Source of the DNA: Halomonas beimenensis
GTDB lineage: Bacteria > Pseudomonadota > Gammaproteobacteria > Pseudomonadales > Halomonadaceae
Direction: 5' to 3'
Length of the DNA stretch: 64,000 nt
Assembly: GCF_002549795.1 (NCBI RefSeq)
Contig: NZ_CP021435.1
Coordinates: 1,922,001 to 1,986,000, forward strand
The first letter of the stretch is position 1. Each line of letters starts with the position of its first letter. A model generated the notes under the pieces. It saw only the letters and a list, made by a program, of their open reading frames with translations. It did not search any database and had not been told where the DNA came from. This document shows, in pieces, positions 55,175-63,390 of the stretch. Both the position numbers and the translations under genes were made by a program.

Positions 55175-56406
55175 GCTCCCTCCCCGGCATCTGCGTCCGC
55201 GACCTCGACCCGAAGCCCGTCCAGGGCATTGGGCAGGTGGGTGATGATCACCGCCTGGCCATCCGAGAGGGCGTCATCGCTGACCAGCACCCAGCTCTCG
55301 CCGTCCGGTCCCGGGACCTCCCCGTGCCGGGTCACCTGCAGGCGCCGCATGCGACCGGCATCGTTGCGCAGGTAGAGCACGTCGTCCCCGTAGAGGGCAC
55401 TGGGCGGCACGGCCAGGGCGGCCGCCACCGTCGGCCGGCGGAGCCGGACGTCCACCAGCTGGCCCGGCTGGAGCCCGGCCGGCGCGCCGACCACGCGCAG
55501 GATGGCCTCGGTGCCGCCCGGCCGGCTGGCGCCGGCGAAGCCGGCCAGGCGGAACCGCGTCCCCTCGCCACGGGCGATCAGCCGGCGCCCGTCATCGAGC
55601 GCCTGCTGCAGCTCGGCGAGATGGGCGTTGGGCACCAGGGCGCGCAGCTCCAGGCCTTGCCGGGGATAGACCGTGAGCAACTCGGCCCCGGTCGCCACCC
55701 GCTCCCCGGGCGCCGCCCTGAGGTCGGTGACGACCCCGTCGAAGGGCGCCGTGACCCGGGCCCGAGCGGCATCGCGCCGGGCCTCGGCGAGGCCCGCCTC
55801 GGCCTCGGCCAGGCCGGCCTCGAGCCGCGCTCGGCGAGCGGGGGCTTCGGCCAGGGCGGTCTGGCGGGCATTGACGGTGATCCGGGCCCGGGCCAGGGCA
55901 TCCCGGGCGTCGTCCAGGGCCGACGACGAGGCCAGGTTGCGCTCGACGAGCGACTCGGTGCGCGCATGGCGACGTCGGGCGTTGTCGAGCAGCTCCCGTT
56001 CGCGGGCCAGCGCGGCCTCGTCCCGCTCGCGGCGAACCCGCTCCGCCTCGAGCTGGGCCGTCAGGTCGGCGACCCGGGCCCGGGCCCGAGCCAGCAGGGG
56101 CGCCACGTCGGCGTCGTCGAGGGCTACCAGCAGCTCCCCCTGCGTCACCCGCTGGCCTTCGCGCACCGGCCGCTCGGCCACCCTGGCCGTGAGCGACGCC
56201 GTGACGGTGACCGACTCCGGCGCCACGATCTCGCCGTAAAGCGGCAGCCTCGGCGCGTGTTCGCCCAGCGCCACCCGTCGGGTCTCCACCCGCCAGCTGC
56301 GCTCCTGGGGGACCACCGTCTGGGGCTCGGGTCGGGTGGCCCGCAACCCGAGGAAGGCGGCCAGCCCCAGGGCCAGGATCAGCAAGGGGATCAGCAGTCG
56401 TCGCAT
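55171..56406 (-). CDS. RND efflux pump membrane fusion protein
   Basis: A 411-residue periplasmic adaptor. An N-terminal signal anchor (LLIPLLILALGLAAFLGL) has no lipobox; the first half-lipoyl segment (ASLTARVAERPVREGQRVTQ) leads into a long alpha hairpin rich in Ala/Arg/Glu (about 100-205), then ARVTAPFDGVVTDLRAAPGE, the beta-barrel and the membrane-proximal domain. It bridges the permease and an outer-membrane channel. I start at ATG 56406 (MRRLLIPLL); the frame open to 56808 overlaps the divergent regB-type gene. Confidence 0.92.
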   Translation of the reverse strand: MRRLLIPLLILALGLAAFLGLRATRPEPQTVVPQERSWRVETRRVALGEHAPRLPLYGEIVAPESVTVTASLTARVAERPVREGQRVTQGELLVALDDADVAPLLARARARVADLTAQLEAERVRRERDEAALARERELLDNARRRHARTESLVERNLASSSALDDARDALARARITVNARQTALAEAPARRARLEAGLAEAEAGLAEARRDAARARVTAPFDGVVTDLRAAPGERVATGAELLTVYPRQGLELRALVPNAHLAELQQALDDGRRLIARGEGTRFRLAGFAGASRPGGTEAILRVVGAPAGLQPGQLVDVRLRRPTVAAALAVPPSALYGDDVLYLRNDAGRMRRLQVTRHGEVPGPDGESWVLVSDDALSDGQAVIITHLPNALDGLRVEVADADAGEGA

Positions 56407-56548
56407 CTCAAGACGCCCGTCGTCGAATTCGCGATCTCCAATATACAGGTCCGGGGGCGCATCGGCAGCCGGGCGACACGATGCCGCGGGGCGGCACCGC
56501 CCGTCGCGATCGGTTATCATCGCCCGCAACCTGCACCGCGGAGTCCCC

Positions 56549-57820
56549 ATGCAAGCCGCCCTGCCCCTGCCGCTGTCCACCCCCAACCGCAACCTGGTCC
56601 GGCTGACCATCGTGCGCGGGATCACCTGGACCGGCTTCCTGGCCGGGATCATCATCGGCGTGGAGGGGCTCGGCTTCGCCCTGGACCTGCCGGCCGTGAT
56701 CGGCGTGATCCTGGTGATGGGGCTGATCAACGTCGGCACCTGGTGGCGACTGGGTCGACCCCGGGCGGTGACCCACCGCGAGTACCTGGCCCACCTGCTG
56801 GCCGACATGGCGGGCCTGACGCTACTGTTCTACTTCACCGGCGGCTCCACCAACCCCTTCATCAACTACTACCTGGTGCCGGTGACCATCGCCGCCGCCA
56901 CCCTCCCCTGGCGGCATGCCTGGACCGTGGCCGCCGCCGGCATGGGCGGCTACAGCTTCCTGATGGTGTTCTACCATCCGGTTCCCCAGCTCGGCATGCC
57001 CCATGCCGAGGCCGGCGTGAACCTGCACACCCTGGGGATGTGGCTGAACTTCGCCCTCTCTGCCGGGCTGGTGACCTTCTTCATCTTCAAGATGGCCCGC
57101 GCCCTGCGGGGTCGGGATCAGGCGCTTTCCCGCACCCGCGAGGCGGTCCTGCGCAACGAGCAGGTGCTGGCCGTGGCCACCCAGGCCGCGGGCACCGCCC
57201 ACGAGCTCGGCACGCCGCTGTCCACCATGGCGGTGCTGCTCAAGGAGATGCGGGAGGACGCCCGCGGCGACGCCCTGCTGGAGAAGGACATCGACCTGCT
57301 GCGCCAGCAGGTCGACACCTGCAAGTCGCGGCTGCGCCACCTGGTGGACAGCGCCGACCGTCGTCGCATGGCCCGGCCCGAGATCCGCGACGCCCAGGAA
57401 TGGCTGGCCGGCGTGGTGCAACGCTGGCTGGTGCTGCGGCCCGACGTCGGCCACCGCCTCGAGGTGATCGGCCGGCGCGGCAGCCCCAGGCTCGCGGTGG
57501 ACACCACCCTCGACCAGGCGCTGACCAACCTGCTCAACAACGCCGCCGATGCCAACCCGGATGACATCGCCATCCAGCTCGACTGGACCCCCGAGGAGGT
57601 GGTGATCGACATCCGCGACCACGGGCCCGGGGTCTCGCTGTCCATCGCCGACCAGCTCGGCGAGACCTTCGTCTCCACCAAGAGCAAGGGGCTGGGCATC
57701 GGGCTCTTCCTGACCCACGCCACCATCAACCGCTTCGGCGGCGGCGTGAGGCTGTACAATCATCCCGAGGGCGGCACCCTGACCGAGGTGACCCTGCCCC
57801 GAAGCGACCCCGCGGCCTGA
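56549..57820 (+). CDS. Redox sensor histidine kinase, RegB/PrrB/RoxS type
   Basis: A 423-residue inner-membrane kinase. Six helices occupy the first 190 residues; between them is the quinone-site motif GGSTNPFINYY (GGxxNPF, about 97-105) that defines RegB-type sensors of the ubiquinone pool. The phosphoacceptor is in GTAHELGTPLSTMAVL (His near 218), and the ATPase domain has NLLNNAADANPDD, DHGPGVS and KGLGIGLFL. The redox cysteine described for RegB is not obvious; the nearest is in QQVDTCKSRLRH. Followed by its response regulator after 32 bases. Confidence 0.93.
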   Translation: MQAALPLPLSTPNRNLVRLTIVRGITWTGFLAGIIIGVEGLGFALDLPAVIGVILVMGLINVGTWWRLGRPRAVTHREYLAHLLADMAGLTLLFYFTGGSTNPFINYYLVPVTIAAATLPWRHAWTVAAAGMGGYSFLMVFYHPVPQLGMPHAEAGVNLHTLGMWLNFALSAGLVTFFIFKMARALRGRDQALSRTREAVLRNEQVLAVATQAAGTAHELGTPLSTMAVLLKEMREDARGDALLEKDIDLLRQQVDTCKSRLRHLVDSADRRRMARPEIRDAQEWLAGVVQRWLVLRPDVGHRLEVIGRRGSPRLAVDTTLDQALTNLLNNAADANPDDIAIQLDWTPEEVVIDIRDHGPGVSLSIADQLGETFVSTKSKGLGIGLFLTHATINRFGGGVRLYNHPEGGTLTEVTLPRSDPAA

Positions 57821-57852
57821 GCCCGGGGCCTCGACTCCCCTGCGAGGATGCC

Positions 57853-58392
57853 ATGCAAGAGACCGACCAACGCCTGCTGATCATCGACGACGACGAGATG
57901 TTCTGTCATGTGCTGCATCGGGCCATGAGCCGCCGCGGCTACGAGGTGCTGGTGGCCCACGACTCGGCCGAGGCGCTTTCCCTGGCCCGCCAGCACCGGC
58001 CGGGGCTGGCCACCCTCGACCTCAAGCTGGAGCAGGAATCCGGCCTGAAGCTGCTTCCGGAACTGCTGGAACTGGTGCCGGACTGCCGGGTGGTGGTGCT
58101 GACCGGCTATTCGAGCATCGCCACGGCGGTGGAGGCCATCAAGCTCGGCGCCGTGAACTACCTGTGCAAGCCGGCGGACGCGGACGAGGTGCTCACCGCC
58201 CTGGCTCGGGAGGAGGGCGACCCCCAGGCGGAGGTCGCCGAGCATCCGCCCTCGATCAACCGGCTGACCTGGGAGCACATCCAGAAGGTGCTGCAGGAAC
58301 ACGACGGCAACATCTCCGCCACCGCCCGGGCGCTCGGCATGCACCGGCGCACCCTGCAGCGCAAGCTGCAGAAGCGGCCGGTCAGGCGCTGA
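57853..58392 (+). CDS. Response regulator, RegA/PrrA/RoxR type
   Basis: A 179-residue regulator. Receiver domain with acidic pocket IIDDDEMF (Asp12-14), phosphoacceptor Asp56 in ATLDLKLEQESGLKL, and lysine in YLCKPADADEV. The C-terminal Fis-type helix-turn-helix (ISATARALGMHRRTLQRKLQ) is the conserved DNA-binding element of RegA proteins. Together with the upstream kinase it should tune respiration and redox genes to quinone state. The receiver-to-HTH linker contains EHPPSINRLTWEHIQKVL, also typical. Confidence 0.94.
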   Translation: MQETDQRLLIIDDDEMFCHVLHRAMSRRGYEVLVAHDSAEALSLARQHRPGLATLDLKLEQESGLKLLPELLELVPDCRVVVLTGYSSIATAVEAIKLGAVNYLCKPADADEVLTALAREEGDPQAEVAEHPPSINRLTWEHIQKVLQEHDGNISATARALGMHRRTLQRKLQKRPVRR

Positions 58393-58408
58393 TCCCGGCT
58401 TCGCCGGA

Positions 58409-58506
58409 GCTGGAAGCTGGAAGCTGGAAGCTGGAAGCTGGAAGCTGGAAGCTGGAAGCTGGAAGCTGGAAGCTGGAAGCTGGAAGCTGGAAGCTGGAAG
58501 CTGGAA
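58409..58506. repeat. Array of 14 perfect GCTGGAA heptamers
   Basis: Ninety-eight bases made of 14 identical 7-bp units, starting 17 bases after the response-regulator stop. Two units in inverse orientation (AGCTTCCAGCTTCCAG, 58552-58567) and a 12-bp palindrome TTCAAGCTTGAA (58584-58595) follow, in the convergent gap before the hydroxybutyrate dehydrogenase stop. Such perfect repeats mutate by slippage. Confidence 0.97.
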
Positions 58507-58597
58507 AACAGCATGGTGCCTCCAGAACCCGAGTCAAGGGGTCTTTCTTCTAGCTTCCAGCTTCCAGACGCGAAGCGCCGCTCTTCAAGCTTGAAGC

Positions 58598-59365
58598 TTA
58601 TTGAGCTGTCCACCCCAGGTCGATGTTCCAGCTGGCCCCGGTGACGGCGCCGGCGGCGTCGGAGGCCAGGTAGCCGACCAGGGAGGCGACCTCGTCGGGG
58701 TCGATCAGGCGCTTGACCGCGGCGTTCTTGAGCATGATCTGCTCGATCACCTCCTGTTCCTCCATGCCGTGCAGCCTGGCCTGGTCGGCGATCTGGTTGT
58801 CCACCAGCGGGGTCTTCACGTAGGCCGGGCAGAGGGCGTTGGCGGTGATGCCCTGGGGCCCGCCCTCGAGGGCCGCGGTCTTGGTCAGCCCGATCATGCC
58901 ATGCTTGGCGCTGATGTAGGCCGCCTTGCCCGGCGAGGCCACCTGGGCGTGGACCGAGGCGATATTGACGATGCGGCCCCAGCCGGCCTCGCGCATGGAC
59001 GGCCAGGCGGCCTGGGTGAGCAGGAAGGGGGCGGTGAGCATCAGGTCGATGATGCGTCGCCACTGGTCCTCGGGGAAGTCCTCGATGGGCGAGACGTGCT
59101 GGATGCCGGCGTTGTTGACCAGGATGTCCAGCCGGCCGAACCGCGACAGGGCGTCGGCCACGGCCGCCTTGCAGGCCTCGCCGTCGGTGAGGTCGGCCTG
59201 GAAGAAGGCGGCCCCGGCCCGTTCGGCGACCTCCTTGCCCGCGGGGTTGAAGTCCACGGCCAGGACCTGGTGACCCTGCTCGCAGAAGTGGCGCACCACG
59301 GCTTCGCCGATGCCGCTGCCGGTGCCGGTGACCAGGGCGACGCGGGGGGTGGGAGTGGCGGTCAT
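58598..59365 (-). CDS. 3-hydroxybutyrate dehydrogenase
   Basis: A 255-residue SDR that interconverts 3-hydroxybutyrate and acetoacetate with NAD. Cofactor loop VTGTGSGIGEAVVRHF (about 13-28), ILVNNAGIQHVSPIEDFP, catalytic serine in NIASVHAQVASPGKAAYISAK with the Tyr-x3-Lys, and CPAYVKTPLVDNQI are strongly conserved in bacterial BdhA. I start at ATG 59365, which has GAGGAG upstream. With scoAB at the right end of the window it would feed 3-hydroxybutyrate into acetoacetyl-CoA, for example after polyhydroxybutyrate breakdown. Confidence 0.92.
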   Translation of the reverse strand: MTATPTPRVALVTGTGSGIGEAVVRHFCEQGHQVLAVDFNPAGKEVAERAGAAFFQADLTDGEACKAAVADALSRFGRLDILVNNAGIQHVSPIEDFPEDQWRRIIDLMLTAPFLLTQAAWPSMREAGWGRIVNIASVHAQVASPGKAAYISAKHGMIGLTKTAALEGGPQGITANALCPAYVKTPLVDNQIADQARLHGMEEQEVIEQIMLKNAAVKRLIDPDEVASLVGYLASDAAGAVTGASWNIDLGWTAQ

Positions 59366-59452
59366 GGAAACTCCTCGCTCCGATTCCTTGGGGAAGACTG
59401 CGCCTCCAGCATAAGGGGCCGCGACGCACCGCACCAGAAGCGTATCCCGCTT

Positions 59453-59878
59453 TCAGGCTTCCGGGGCCATCACTCGCTCCATCAGCCGCTGAGCGAGGCG
59501 GCTGCCCTCCTGCAACGACGCCACGTCGGAGAGATCGTCGAGCAGCCGACACACCCAGAGCCAGTCGTCGTCCAGCGTCAGGAGCCGGAAAGGGTAGGCG
59601 CCCGAAGGCAGGGACAACGACGACCGGGCCTCGGCCTCGGGGCTCGCCGTGCCCTCCTCGACCGGCACCAGCGCCAGGGACAGCGTCACGGGGGTGATCA
59701 GGGCGCCCAGTAGTCCGGGGCGGCCGTCCGGCAAGGTCCAGGGCTGGAAGCACAGGGCGTCCACGCCGAGTCGGGGGTTGTAGCGGGCCTCCGACTTGGC
59801 GGCCCTGAGATGGGCGCGTTCCCAGGCCCTCGCCAGCCGTTGCAAGCGATCGTATTGGTCGGCCGTCAGTGCCTGCAT
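59453..59878 (-). CDS. HybE-like protein ([NiFe]-hydrogenase assembly chaperone family)
   Basis: A 141-residue protein whose middle and end align by eye with E. coli HybE: NPRLGVDALCFQPW, then GLLGALITPVTLSLALVPV, LSLPSGAYPFRLLTL, and DLSDVASLQEGSRLAQRLM (HybE has a comparable GCVITPW...LPYGTMTF...SIEEGQRL series). HybE guides Tat export and maturation of hydrogenase-2. No hydrogenase subunit or hyp gene is in this window, so this copy may serve another metalloprotein. Family call from memory, fairly confident; function open. Confidence 0.65.
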   Translation of the reverse strand: MQALTADQYDRLQRLARAWERAHLRAAKSEARYNPRLGVDALCFQPWTLPDGRPGLLGALITPVTLSLALVPVEEGTASPEAEARSSLSLPSGAYPFRLLTLDDDWLWVCRLLDDLSDVASLQEGSRLAQRLMERVMAPEA

Positions 59879-60017
59879 CCTGCCTCCGGTTCCTGATGGG
59901 GGGGGCGCCAGTATAGCCGGCCCGGGCGGCGCTCGGCAGAGGGGCCGAGTCCCTGGCTCGGCGTGAGGCCGGACAGGCTGCTAGCATGAAGGCGTTCCCA
60001 TCCGCGAAGGAGCCGCC

Positions 60018-60842
60018 ATGTCCCCCGAACAGCGCCTGGAAATCGCCGTCGACATCGCCACCCATGCCGGGCGCCTGATCGTGGAGGCCCGCGAGGAGGG
60101 CGACTTCGGCCACCGCTACAAGACGAACGGTCAGGAACTGGTCACCGATATCGACGTGGAGGTGGACACCTACATCGGCGAGCGACTCGAGGCCAGCTTT
60201 CCTCGAGAACAACGCCTCAGCGAGGAACTCGCCCCCGACCGGGAAGTGCTGGAACAGCCGCGGGACCTGTGGGTGGTGGATCCCATCGACGGCACGGTGA
60301 ACTTCGCCCACGGCCTGCATCACGTGGCGGTCTCGATCGGCTGGGTCAGCGGGGGGCATCTCAAGGTCGGCGTGGTCCATGCCCCCTTCCTCGACGAGAC
60401 CTTCACGGCGCTGGCCGGTCGCGGGGCCTGGCGCAACGGCGAACCGATCCGCGTCAGCCGGGCCAGGGACCTGTCCCGTTGCCTGGTGGGCACCGGCTTC
60501 CCCTATCGCCACGACAGCCGCCCCCCGCTGATGCGACGCCTGATGGCGGTGCTCACCCATTGCCAGGACGTGCGCCGGGCCGGCTCGGCCGCCCTGGACC
60601 TCTGCGCCGTGGCCTGCGGCCGGCTGGATGCCTACTACGAGAGCGTCTCCCCCTGGGACCTGGCCGCCGGCCTGCTGATCGCCCGTGAGGCCGGCGCCCG
60701 CACGGGCCACCTCTACCCGGGCCCGGGCGGCATCCCCGAGGATCTCTATGGCGAGAACCTGCTCGTCGCGACCCCCGGGATCCACGACGAGCTGGGGGAT
60801 CTCCTGCGTCGGGCCGACGCCAGCGACCTGGGCAAGGTCTGA
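60018..60842 (+). CDS. Inositol monophosphatase family protein
   Basis: A 274-residue SuhB-like phosphatase. Metal-site motifs: LVTDIDVEVDTYIGERL, RLSEELAPD (glutamate), WVVDPIDGTVNFAHGLH (about 88-104) and the C-terminal SPWDLAAGLLIAREAGA. This is the second member of the superfamily in the window besides cysQ, and DPIDGTVNF marks it as the inositol-phosphatase side. Distinct from canonical SuhB in lacking its usual N terminus, so substrate (inositol-1-phosphate or another sugar phosphate) is uncertain. Confidence 0.88.
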   Translation: MSPEQRLEIAVDIATHAGRLIVEAREEGDFGHRYKTNGQELVTDIDVEVDTYIGERLEASFPREQRLSEELAPDREVLEQPRDLWVVDPIDGTVNFAHGLHHVAVSIGWVSGGHLKVGVVHAPFLDETFTALAGRGAWRNGEPIRVSRARDLSRCLVGTGFPYRHDSRPPLMRRLMAVLTHCQDVRRAGSAALDLCAVACGRLDAYYESVSPWDLAAGLLIAREAGARTGHLYPGPGGIPEDLYGENLLVATPGIHDELGDLLRRADASDLGKV

Positions 60843-61114
60843 GCCCCAGGCCGTCGCCCCCGTCGGACCCGCTCGCAGGCTTGCCCGGCCACCCCGCCCG
60901 ACCGATCCGCCCGGCGGGAGATCTCCCCGTCGGCAGGACCCCGGCGCCCCCGCGTCGGACTCTGTGGCGACAGACCTGAGTCTGAGTTGTCATAGGTCGA
61001 GATAATCACTCCATCAGCCTCCGGCTATTGGCCAAATGCGCCAGGCTCGTTCACAATAGCACCAGTTTTTTCCTACTCATTCCCAGGCATCAACCGATGC
61101 AAGGAGTCACGCGA

Positions 61115-61390
61115 ATGTTCGTCGTCATCTTCGGCCGTCCCGCCTGCCCGTTCTGCGTCCGCGCCAAGGAACTCGCCGAGCGGCTCGAGAGCGCCGGCGC
61201 CATCGAGGGCTTCCGTTACGTGGACATCCACGAGGAAGGCATCAGCAAGGCCGACATGGAGAAGACCATCGGCAAGCCGGTGGAAACGGTCCCCCAGATC
61301 TTCGTCGATCGCTCCCATGTCGGTGGCTTCACCGAGTTCGACCAGTACGTGCGCGAACGGGAGCTGCTGTCGGCCGTAACCGCCGGCTGA
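61115..61390 (+). CDS. grxA: Glutaredoxin, GrxA type
   Basis: A 91-residue thiol oxidoreductase. The dithiol site is CPFC in FGRPACPFCVRAKELAE (about 12-15); the glutathione-binding loop KPVETVPQIFVDRSHVGGFTEFD includes the cis-proline TVP and GG motif. The order FRYVDIHEEGISKADMEK resembles E. coli GrxA, which reduces ribonucleotide reductase. I start at ATG 61115 because AAGGAG lies just upstream and family members begin there; the frame is open to 61028. Confidence 0.93.
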   Translation: MFVVIFGRPACPFCVRAKELAERLESAGAIEGFRYVDIHEEGISKADMEKTIGKPVETVPQIFVDRSHVGGFTEFDQYVRERELLSAVTAG

Positions 61391-61413
61391 GGCCCCGCGC
61401 CGAAGCCCCGCCC

Positions 61414-61440
61414 GAAACCGCCCTCCGGGGCGGTTTCTGC
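61414..61440 (+). terminator. Terminator of the glutaredoxin gene
   Basis: A perfect 10-bp stem (61414-61423 with 61428-61437), loop TCCG, with TTTCTGC at the 3' side, 23 bases after the stop. Confidence 0.8.
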
Positions 61441-61539
61441 GTTCTGGCGCTCGAGTCCCCGCCTCGTTGAATCCGCCCACACCCCCGCCGCTTACACTGG
61501 CTCTCAAGGACACGGGATCCGTACAGAGGGCTTGGCAGG

Positions 61540-62307
61540 ATGCAACGGGAAGAGTTCGTTCAGCAGCTATGGCTGGACTATGTGCACCAGCACCCGGATA
61601 TCGGCGCCCTTCGGCTGTGGCCGGTCGAGTCACCGCCGGAATACCTGGCGTTGCTGACGCTCAACCAGCCTCCCTGGTCCATGGAGGCCCTGCTGCCGAC
61701 CCTGGTGCGCTTCGGCTATCGCCCGGTGCAGCGTTACGCCATGGCCGATCGAGGCCTGCTGGCGACCCTGCTGGCCGCGCCGGGGGACGGGGCCTGGCTG
61801 GTGCTGGCGGAACTCCAGCTCGGCACCCTTTCCCGCGGCCCCCGGGAGACGCTGCGTCGCCTGGTGGCCCAGGCGCATCCGGCCCGGGCCCGAAGCCAGA
61901 ACCTGCTGTGCCAGGGGCGCCCCTGGCCGATGCCGGACTGGGCCAGCTACCAGGCCCTGACGGCGGCCCATCCCCTGGCCGGCTGGCTGGCGGTGATGGG
62001 CCCGCGGCTTCACCACCCGGGCTTCGACTGCGGGCGACTCGGCCAGGACCTCGGCCGGCTCGACGACGCCCTGCGCCAGGCCGGCCTCGCCGGCCATGCC
62101 GACCGCCATCACGGCATCCTCCCCATCTCGCCCCTGCTGGACTATCGCTTCTATCCGACCCAGCCCCGTCGACTCGCCTTCGCCCAGGGTGACGAGCATC
62201 GCGTGTCGCTGGGCGGCCTGGCCCTCGTGCAGAAGCAGGTCAGTGCCAACCAGGAACGGGCCGCCGAGCTGCTGCTGCCCCACCATACCCGCTGCGAGCT
62301 GACCTGA
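61540..62307 (+). CDS. DUF1338-like protein (2-oxoadipate dioxygenase/decarboxylase family), tentative
   Basis: A 255-residue protein without signal peptide. Its order of segments resembles DUF1338 proteins (HglS family, VOC-like fold): LLTLNQPPWSMEALLPTLVR and FGYRPVQRYAM, an AELQLGTLSR motif, YQALTAAHPLAGWLAVMGPR followed by LHHPGFD, and SPLLDYRFYPTQPRRLAFAQ. The expected first histidine appears to be tyrosine (EYLALLTL) and the late glutamate is not evident, so the iron site may be incomplete. I rate family membership about even; otherwise call it hypothetical. Monocistronic, convergent with scoB. Confidence 0.5.
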   Translation: MQREEFVQQLWLDYVHQHPDIGALRLWPVESPPEYLALLTLNQPPWSMEALLPTLVRFGYRPVQRYAMADRGLLATLLAAPGDGAWLVLAELQLGTLSRGPRETLRRLVAQAHPARARSQNLLCQGRPWPMPDWASYQALTAAHPLAGWLAVMGPRLHHPGFDCGRLGQDLGRLDDALRQAGLAGHADRHHGILPISPLLDYRFYPTQPRRLAFAQGDEHRVSLGGLALVQKQVSANQERAAELLLPHHTRCELT

Positions 62308-62450
62308 TCTCCAGGCCCGGCTCGATCGGCCATCCACAGAATCTGTGGATAACGCTGTGCATCGCCCCGGCACAAGCGTCCACGGCCCCCATGACGCGGC
62401 CAAGCCCCTCGGAATGATCAGTTTTTCGACAGCCCGCCGGTGCCGAAACG

Positions 62451-62482
62451 ACGACGGCCCGGGCGCAGGCCCGGGCCGTCGT
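62451..62482 (-). terminator. Terminator of scoA-scoB
   Basis: A perfect 14-bp GC-rich stem (62451-62464 with 62469-62482) with a 4-base loop, 23 bases after the scoB stop; the minus strand continues CGTTTCGG. Confidence 0.85.
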
Positions 62483-62505
62483 GACGCGTCGCGACCGCTC
62501 CTGCA

Positions 62506-63168
62506 TCAGTCGCCGAAGACCATCTCCGGCACATGCTCGGGAACGACCAGCTTGCCGGCGGTCTTCTCGACGATCTCCTCGACGGAGACCCCGGGGGCAC
62601 GCTCCTTCAGCACGAAGGCGCCGTCCTCGATCTCCAGGTAGGCCAGGTCGGTGAGCACCCGGTTGATGCAGCCGGCGCCGGTCAGCGGCAGGGTGCACTG
62701 TTCGAGCAGCTTGGATTCGCCGTGCTTGGAGGCGTGGGTCATGGTGCAGATGATGTTCTCGGCCCCGGCCACCAGGTCCATGGCGCCGCCCATGCCCTTG
62801 ATCAGCTTGCCGGGAATCATCCAGGAGGCGATGTTGCCGTGCTGGTCGACCTCGAAGGCGCCGAGCACGGTCAGGTCCACATGGCCGCCACGGATCATGG
62901 CGAAGGATTCCGCGGAGGAGAAGATCGCCGCGCCCGGACGGGCGGTGACGGTCTGCTTGCCGGCATTGATCATGTCCGGATCCACCTCTTCCTCGGTGGG
63001 GAAGCGGCCCATGCCCAGCAGGCCGTTCTCGGACTGCAGCATGACGTCGATGTCGTCCGGGACGTAGTTGGCCACCAGGGTGGGGATGCCGATGCCCAGG
63101 TTGACGTAGAAGCCGTCCTCGAGTTCGCGCGCCACGCGCATTGCCATCTGTTCGCGAGTCAGTGCCAT
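62506..63168 (-). CDS. scoB: 3-oxoacid CoA-transferase subunit B
   Basis: A 220-residue beta subunit of succinyl-CoA:acetoacetate-type CoA transferase. The catalytic glutamate is in MLQSENGLLGMGRFP (about 49); FYVNLGIGIPTLVANYVPDD, GGHVDLTVLGAFEVDQHGNI and GMGGAMDLVAGAENI are family motifs. It activates acetoacetate to acetoacetyl-CoA with the alpha subunit. I start at ATG 63168 (MALTREQMA) with GAGG upstream; the open frame to 63288 runs into a dispersed repeat. Confidence 0.94.
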   Translation of the reverse strand: MALTREQMAMRVARELEDGFYVNLGIGIPTLVANYVPDDIDVMLQSENGLLGMGRFPTEEEVDPDMINAGKQTVTARPGAAIFSSAESFAMIRGGHVDLTVLGAFEVDQHGNIASWMIPGKLIKGMGGAMDLVAGAENIICTMTHASKHGESKLLEQCTLPLTGAGCINRVLTDLAYLEIEDGAFVLKERAPGVSVEEIVEKTAGKLVVPEHVPEMVFGD

Positions 63169-63237
63169 CGTTGATGCCTCTTGAATCTTGTAAGGGATAA
63201 GCGTCATCTTCGAGCGCAGTTCCCCGACCTCGGCCAG

Positions 63238-63366
63238 GATGAGCGCCGGGAACAAGCCGGAGCGAGGGGCTCTTGCCATGGAGGGCAAAAGTAGCGCCCA
63301 TGCATGGGTTTGCTGCGCCCTCGCGGTGGCCCGGCATTCCGGGGCTTGTCGCCGGAAAAGCTCATC
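63238..63366. repeat. Dispersed element 2, short copy between scoA and scoB
   Basis: A 129-bp element with ends GATGAGCGCCGGGAACAAGC and CTTGTCGCCGGAAAAGCTCA-TC, and the core GGGCAAAAGTAGCGCCCA and GCGCCCTCGC shared with 46953-47191. It separates two subunit genes that are normally adjacent or overlapping. Confidence 0.78.
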
Positions 63367-63390
63367 TCTCGACGGGTCGTGAAAAGGCTC

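Noticed and set aside
50430..55229. A 1599-codon open frame on the minus strand
   Set aside because: Only its last 281 codons (cysQ) show protein features. The rest is the alternative frame of the RND permease and SDR genes and reads as low-complexity Arg/Gly/Pro/Ala, a GC-bias artefact.
58158..60785. An 875-codon minus-strand frame containing SSFQLPA repeats
   Set aside because: It runs through the heptamer array and across the hydroxybutyrate dehydrogenase gene in another frame. The peptide repeat merely translates the 7-bp repeat.
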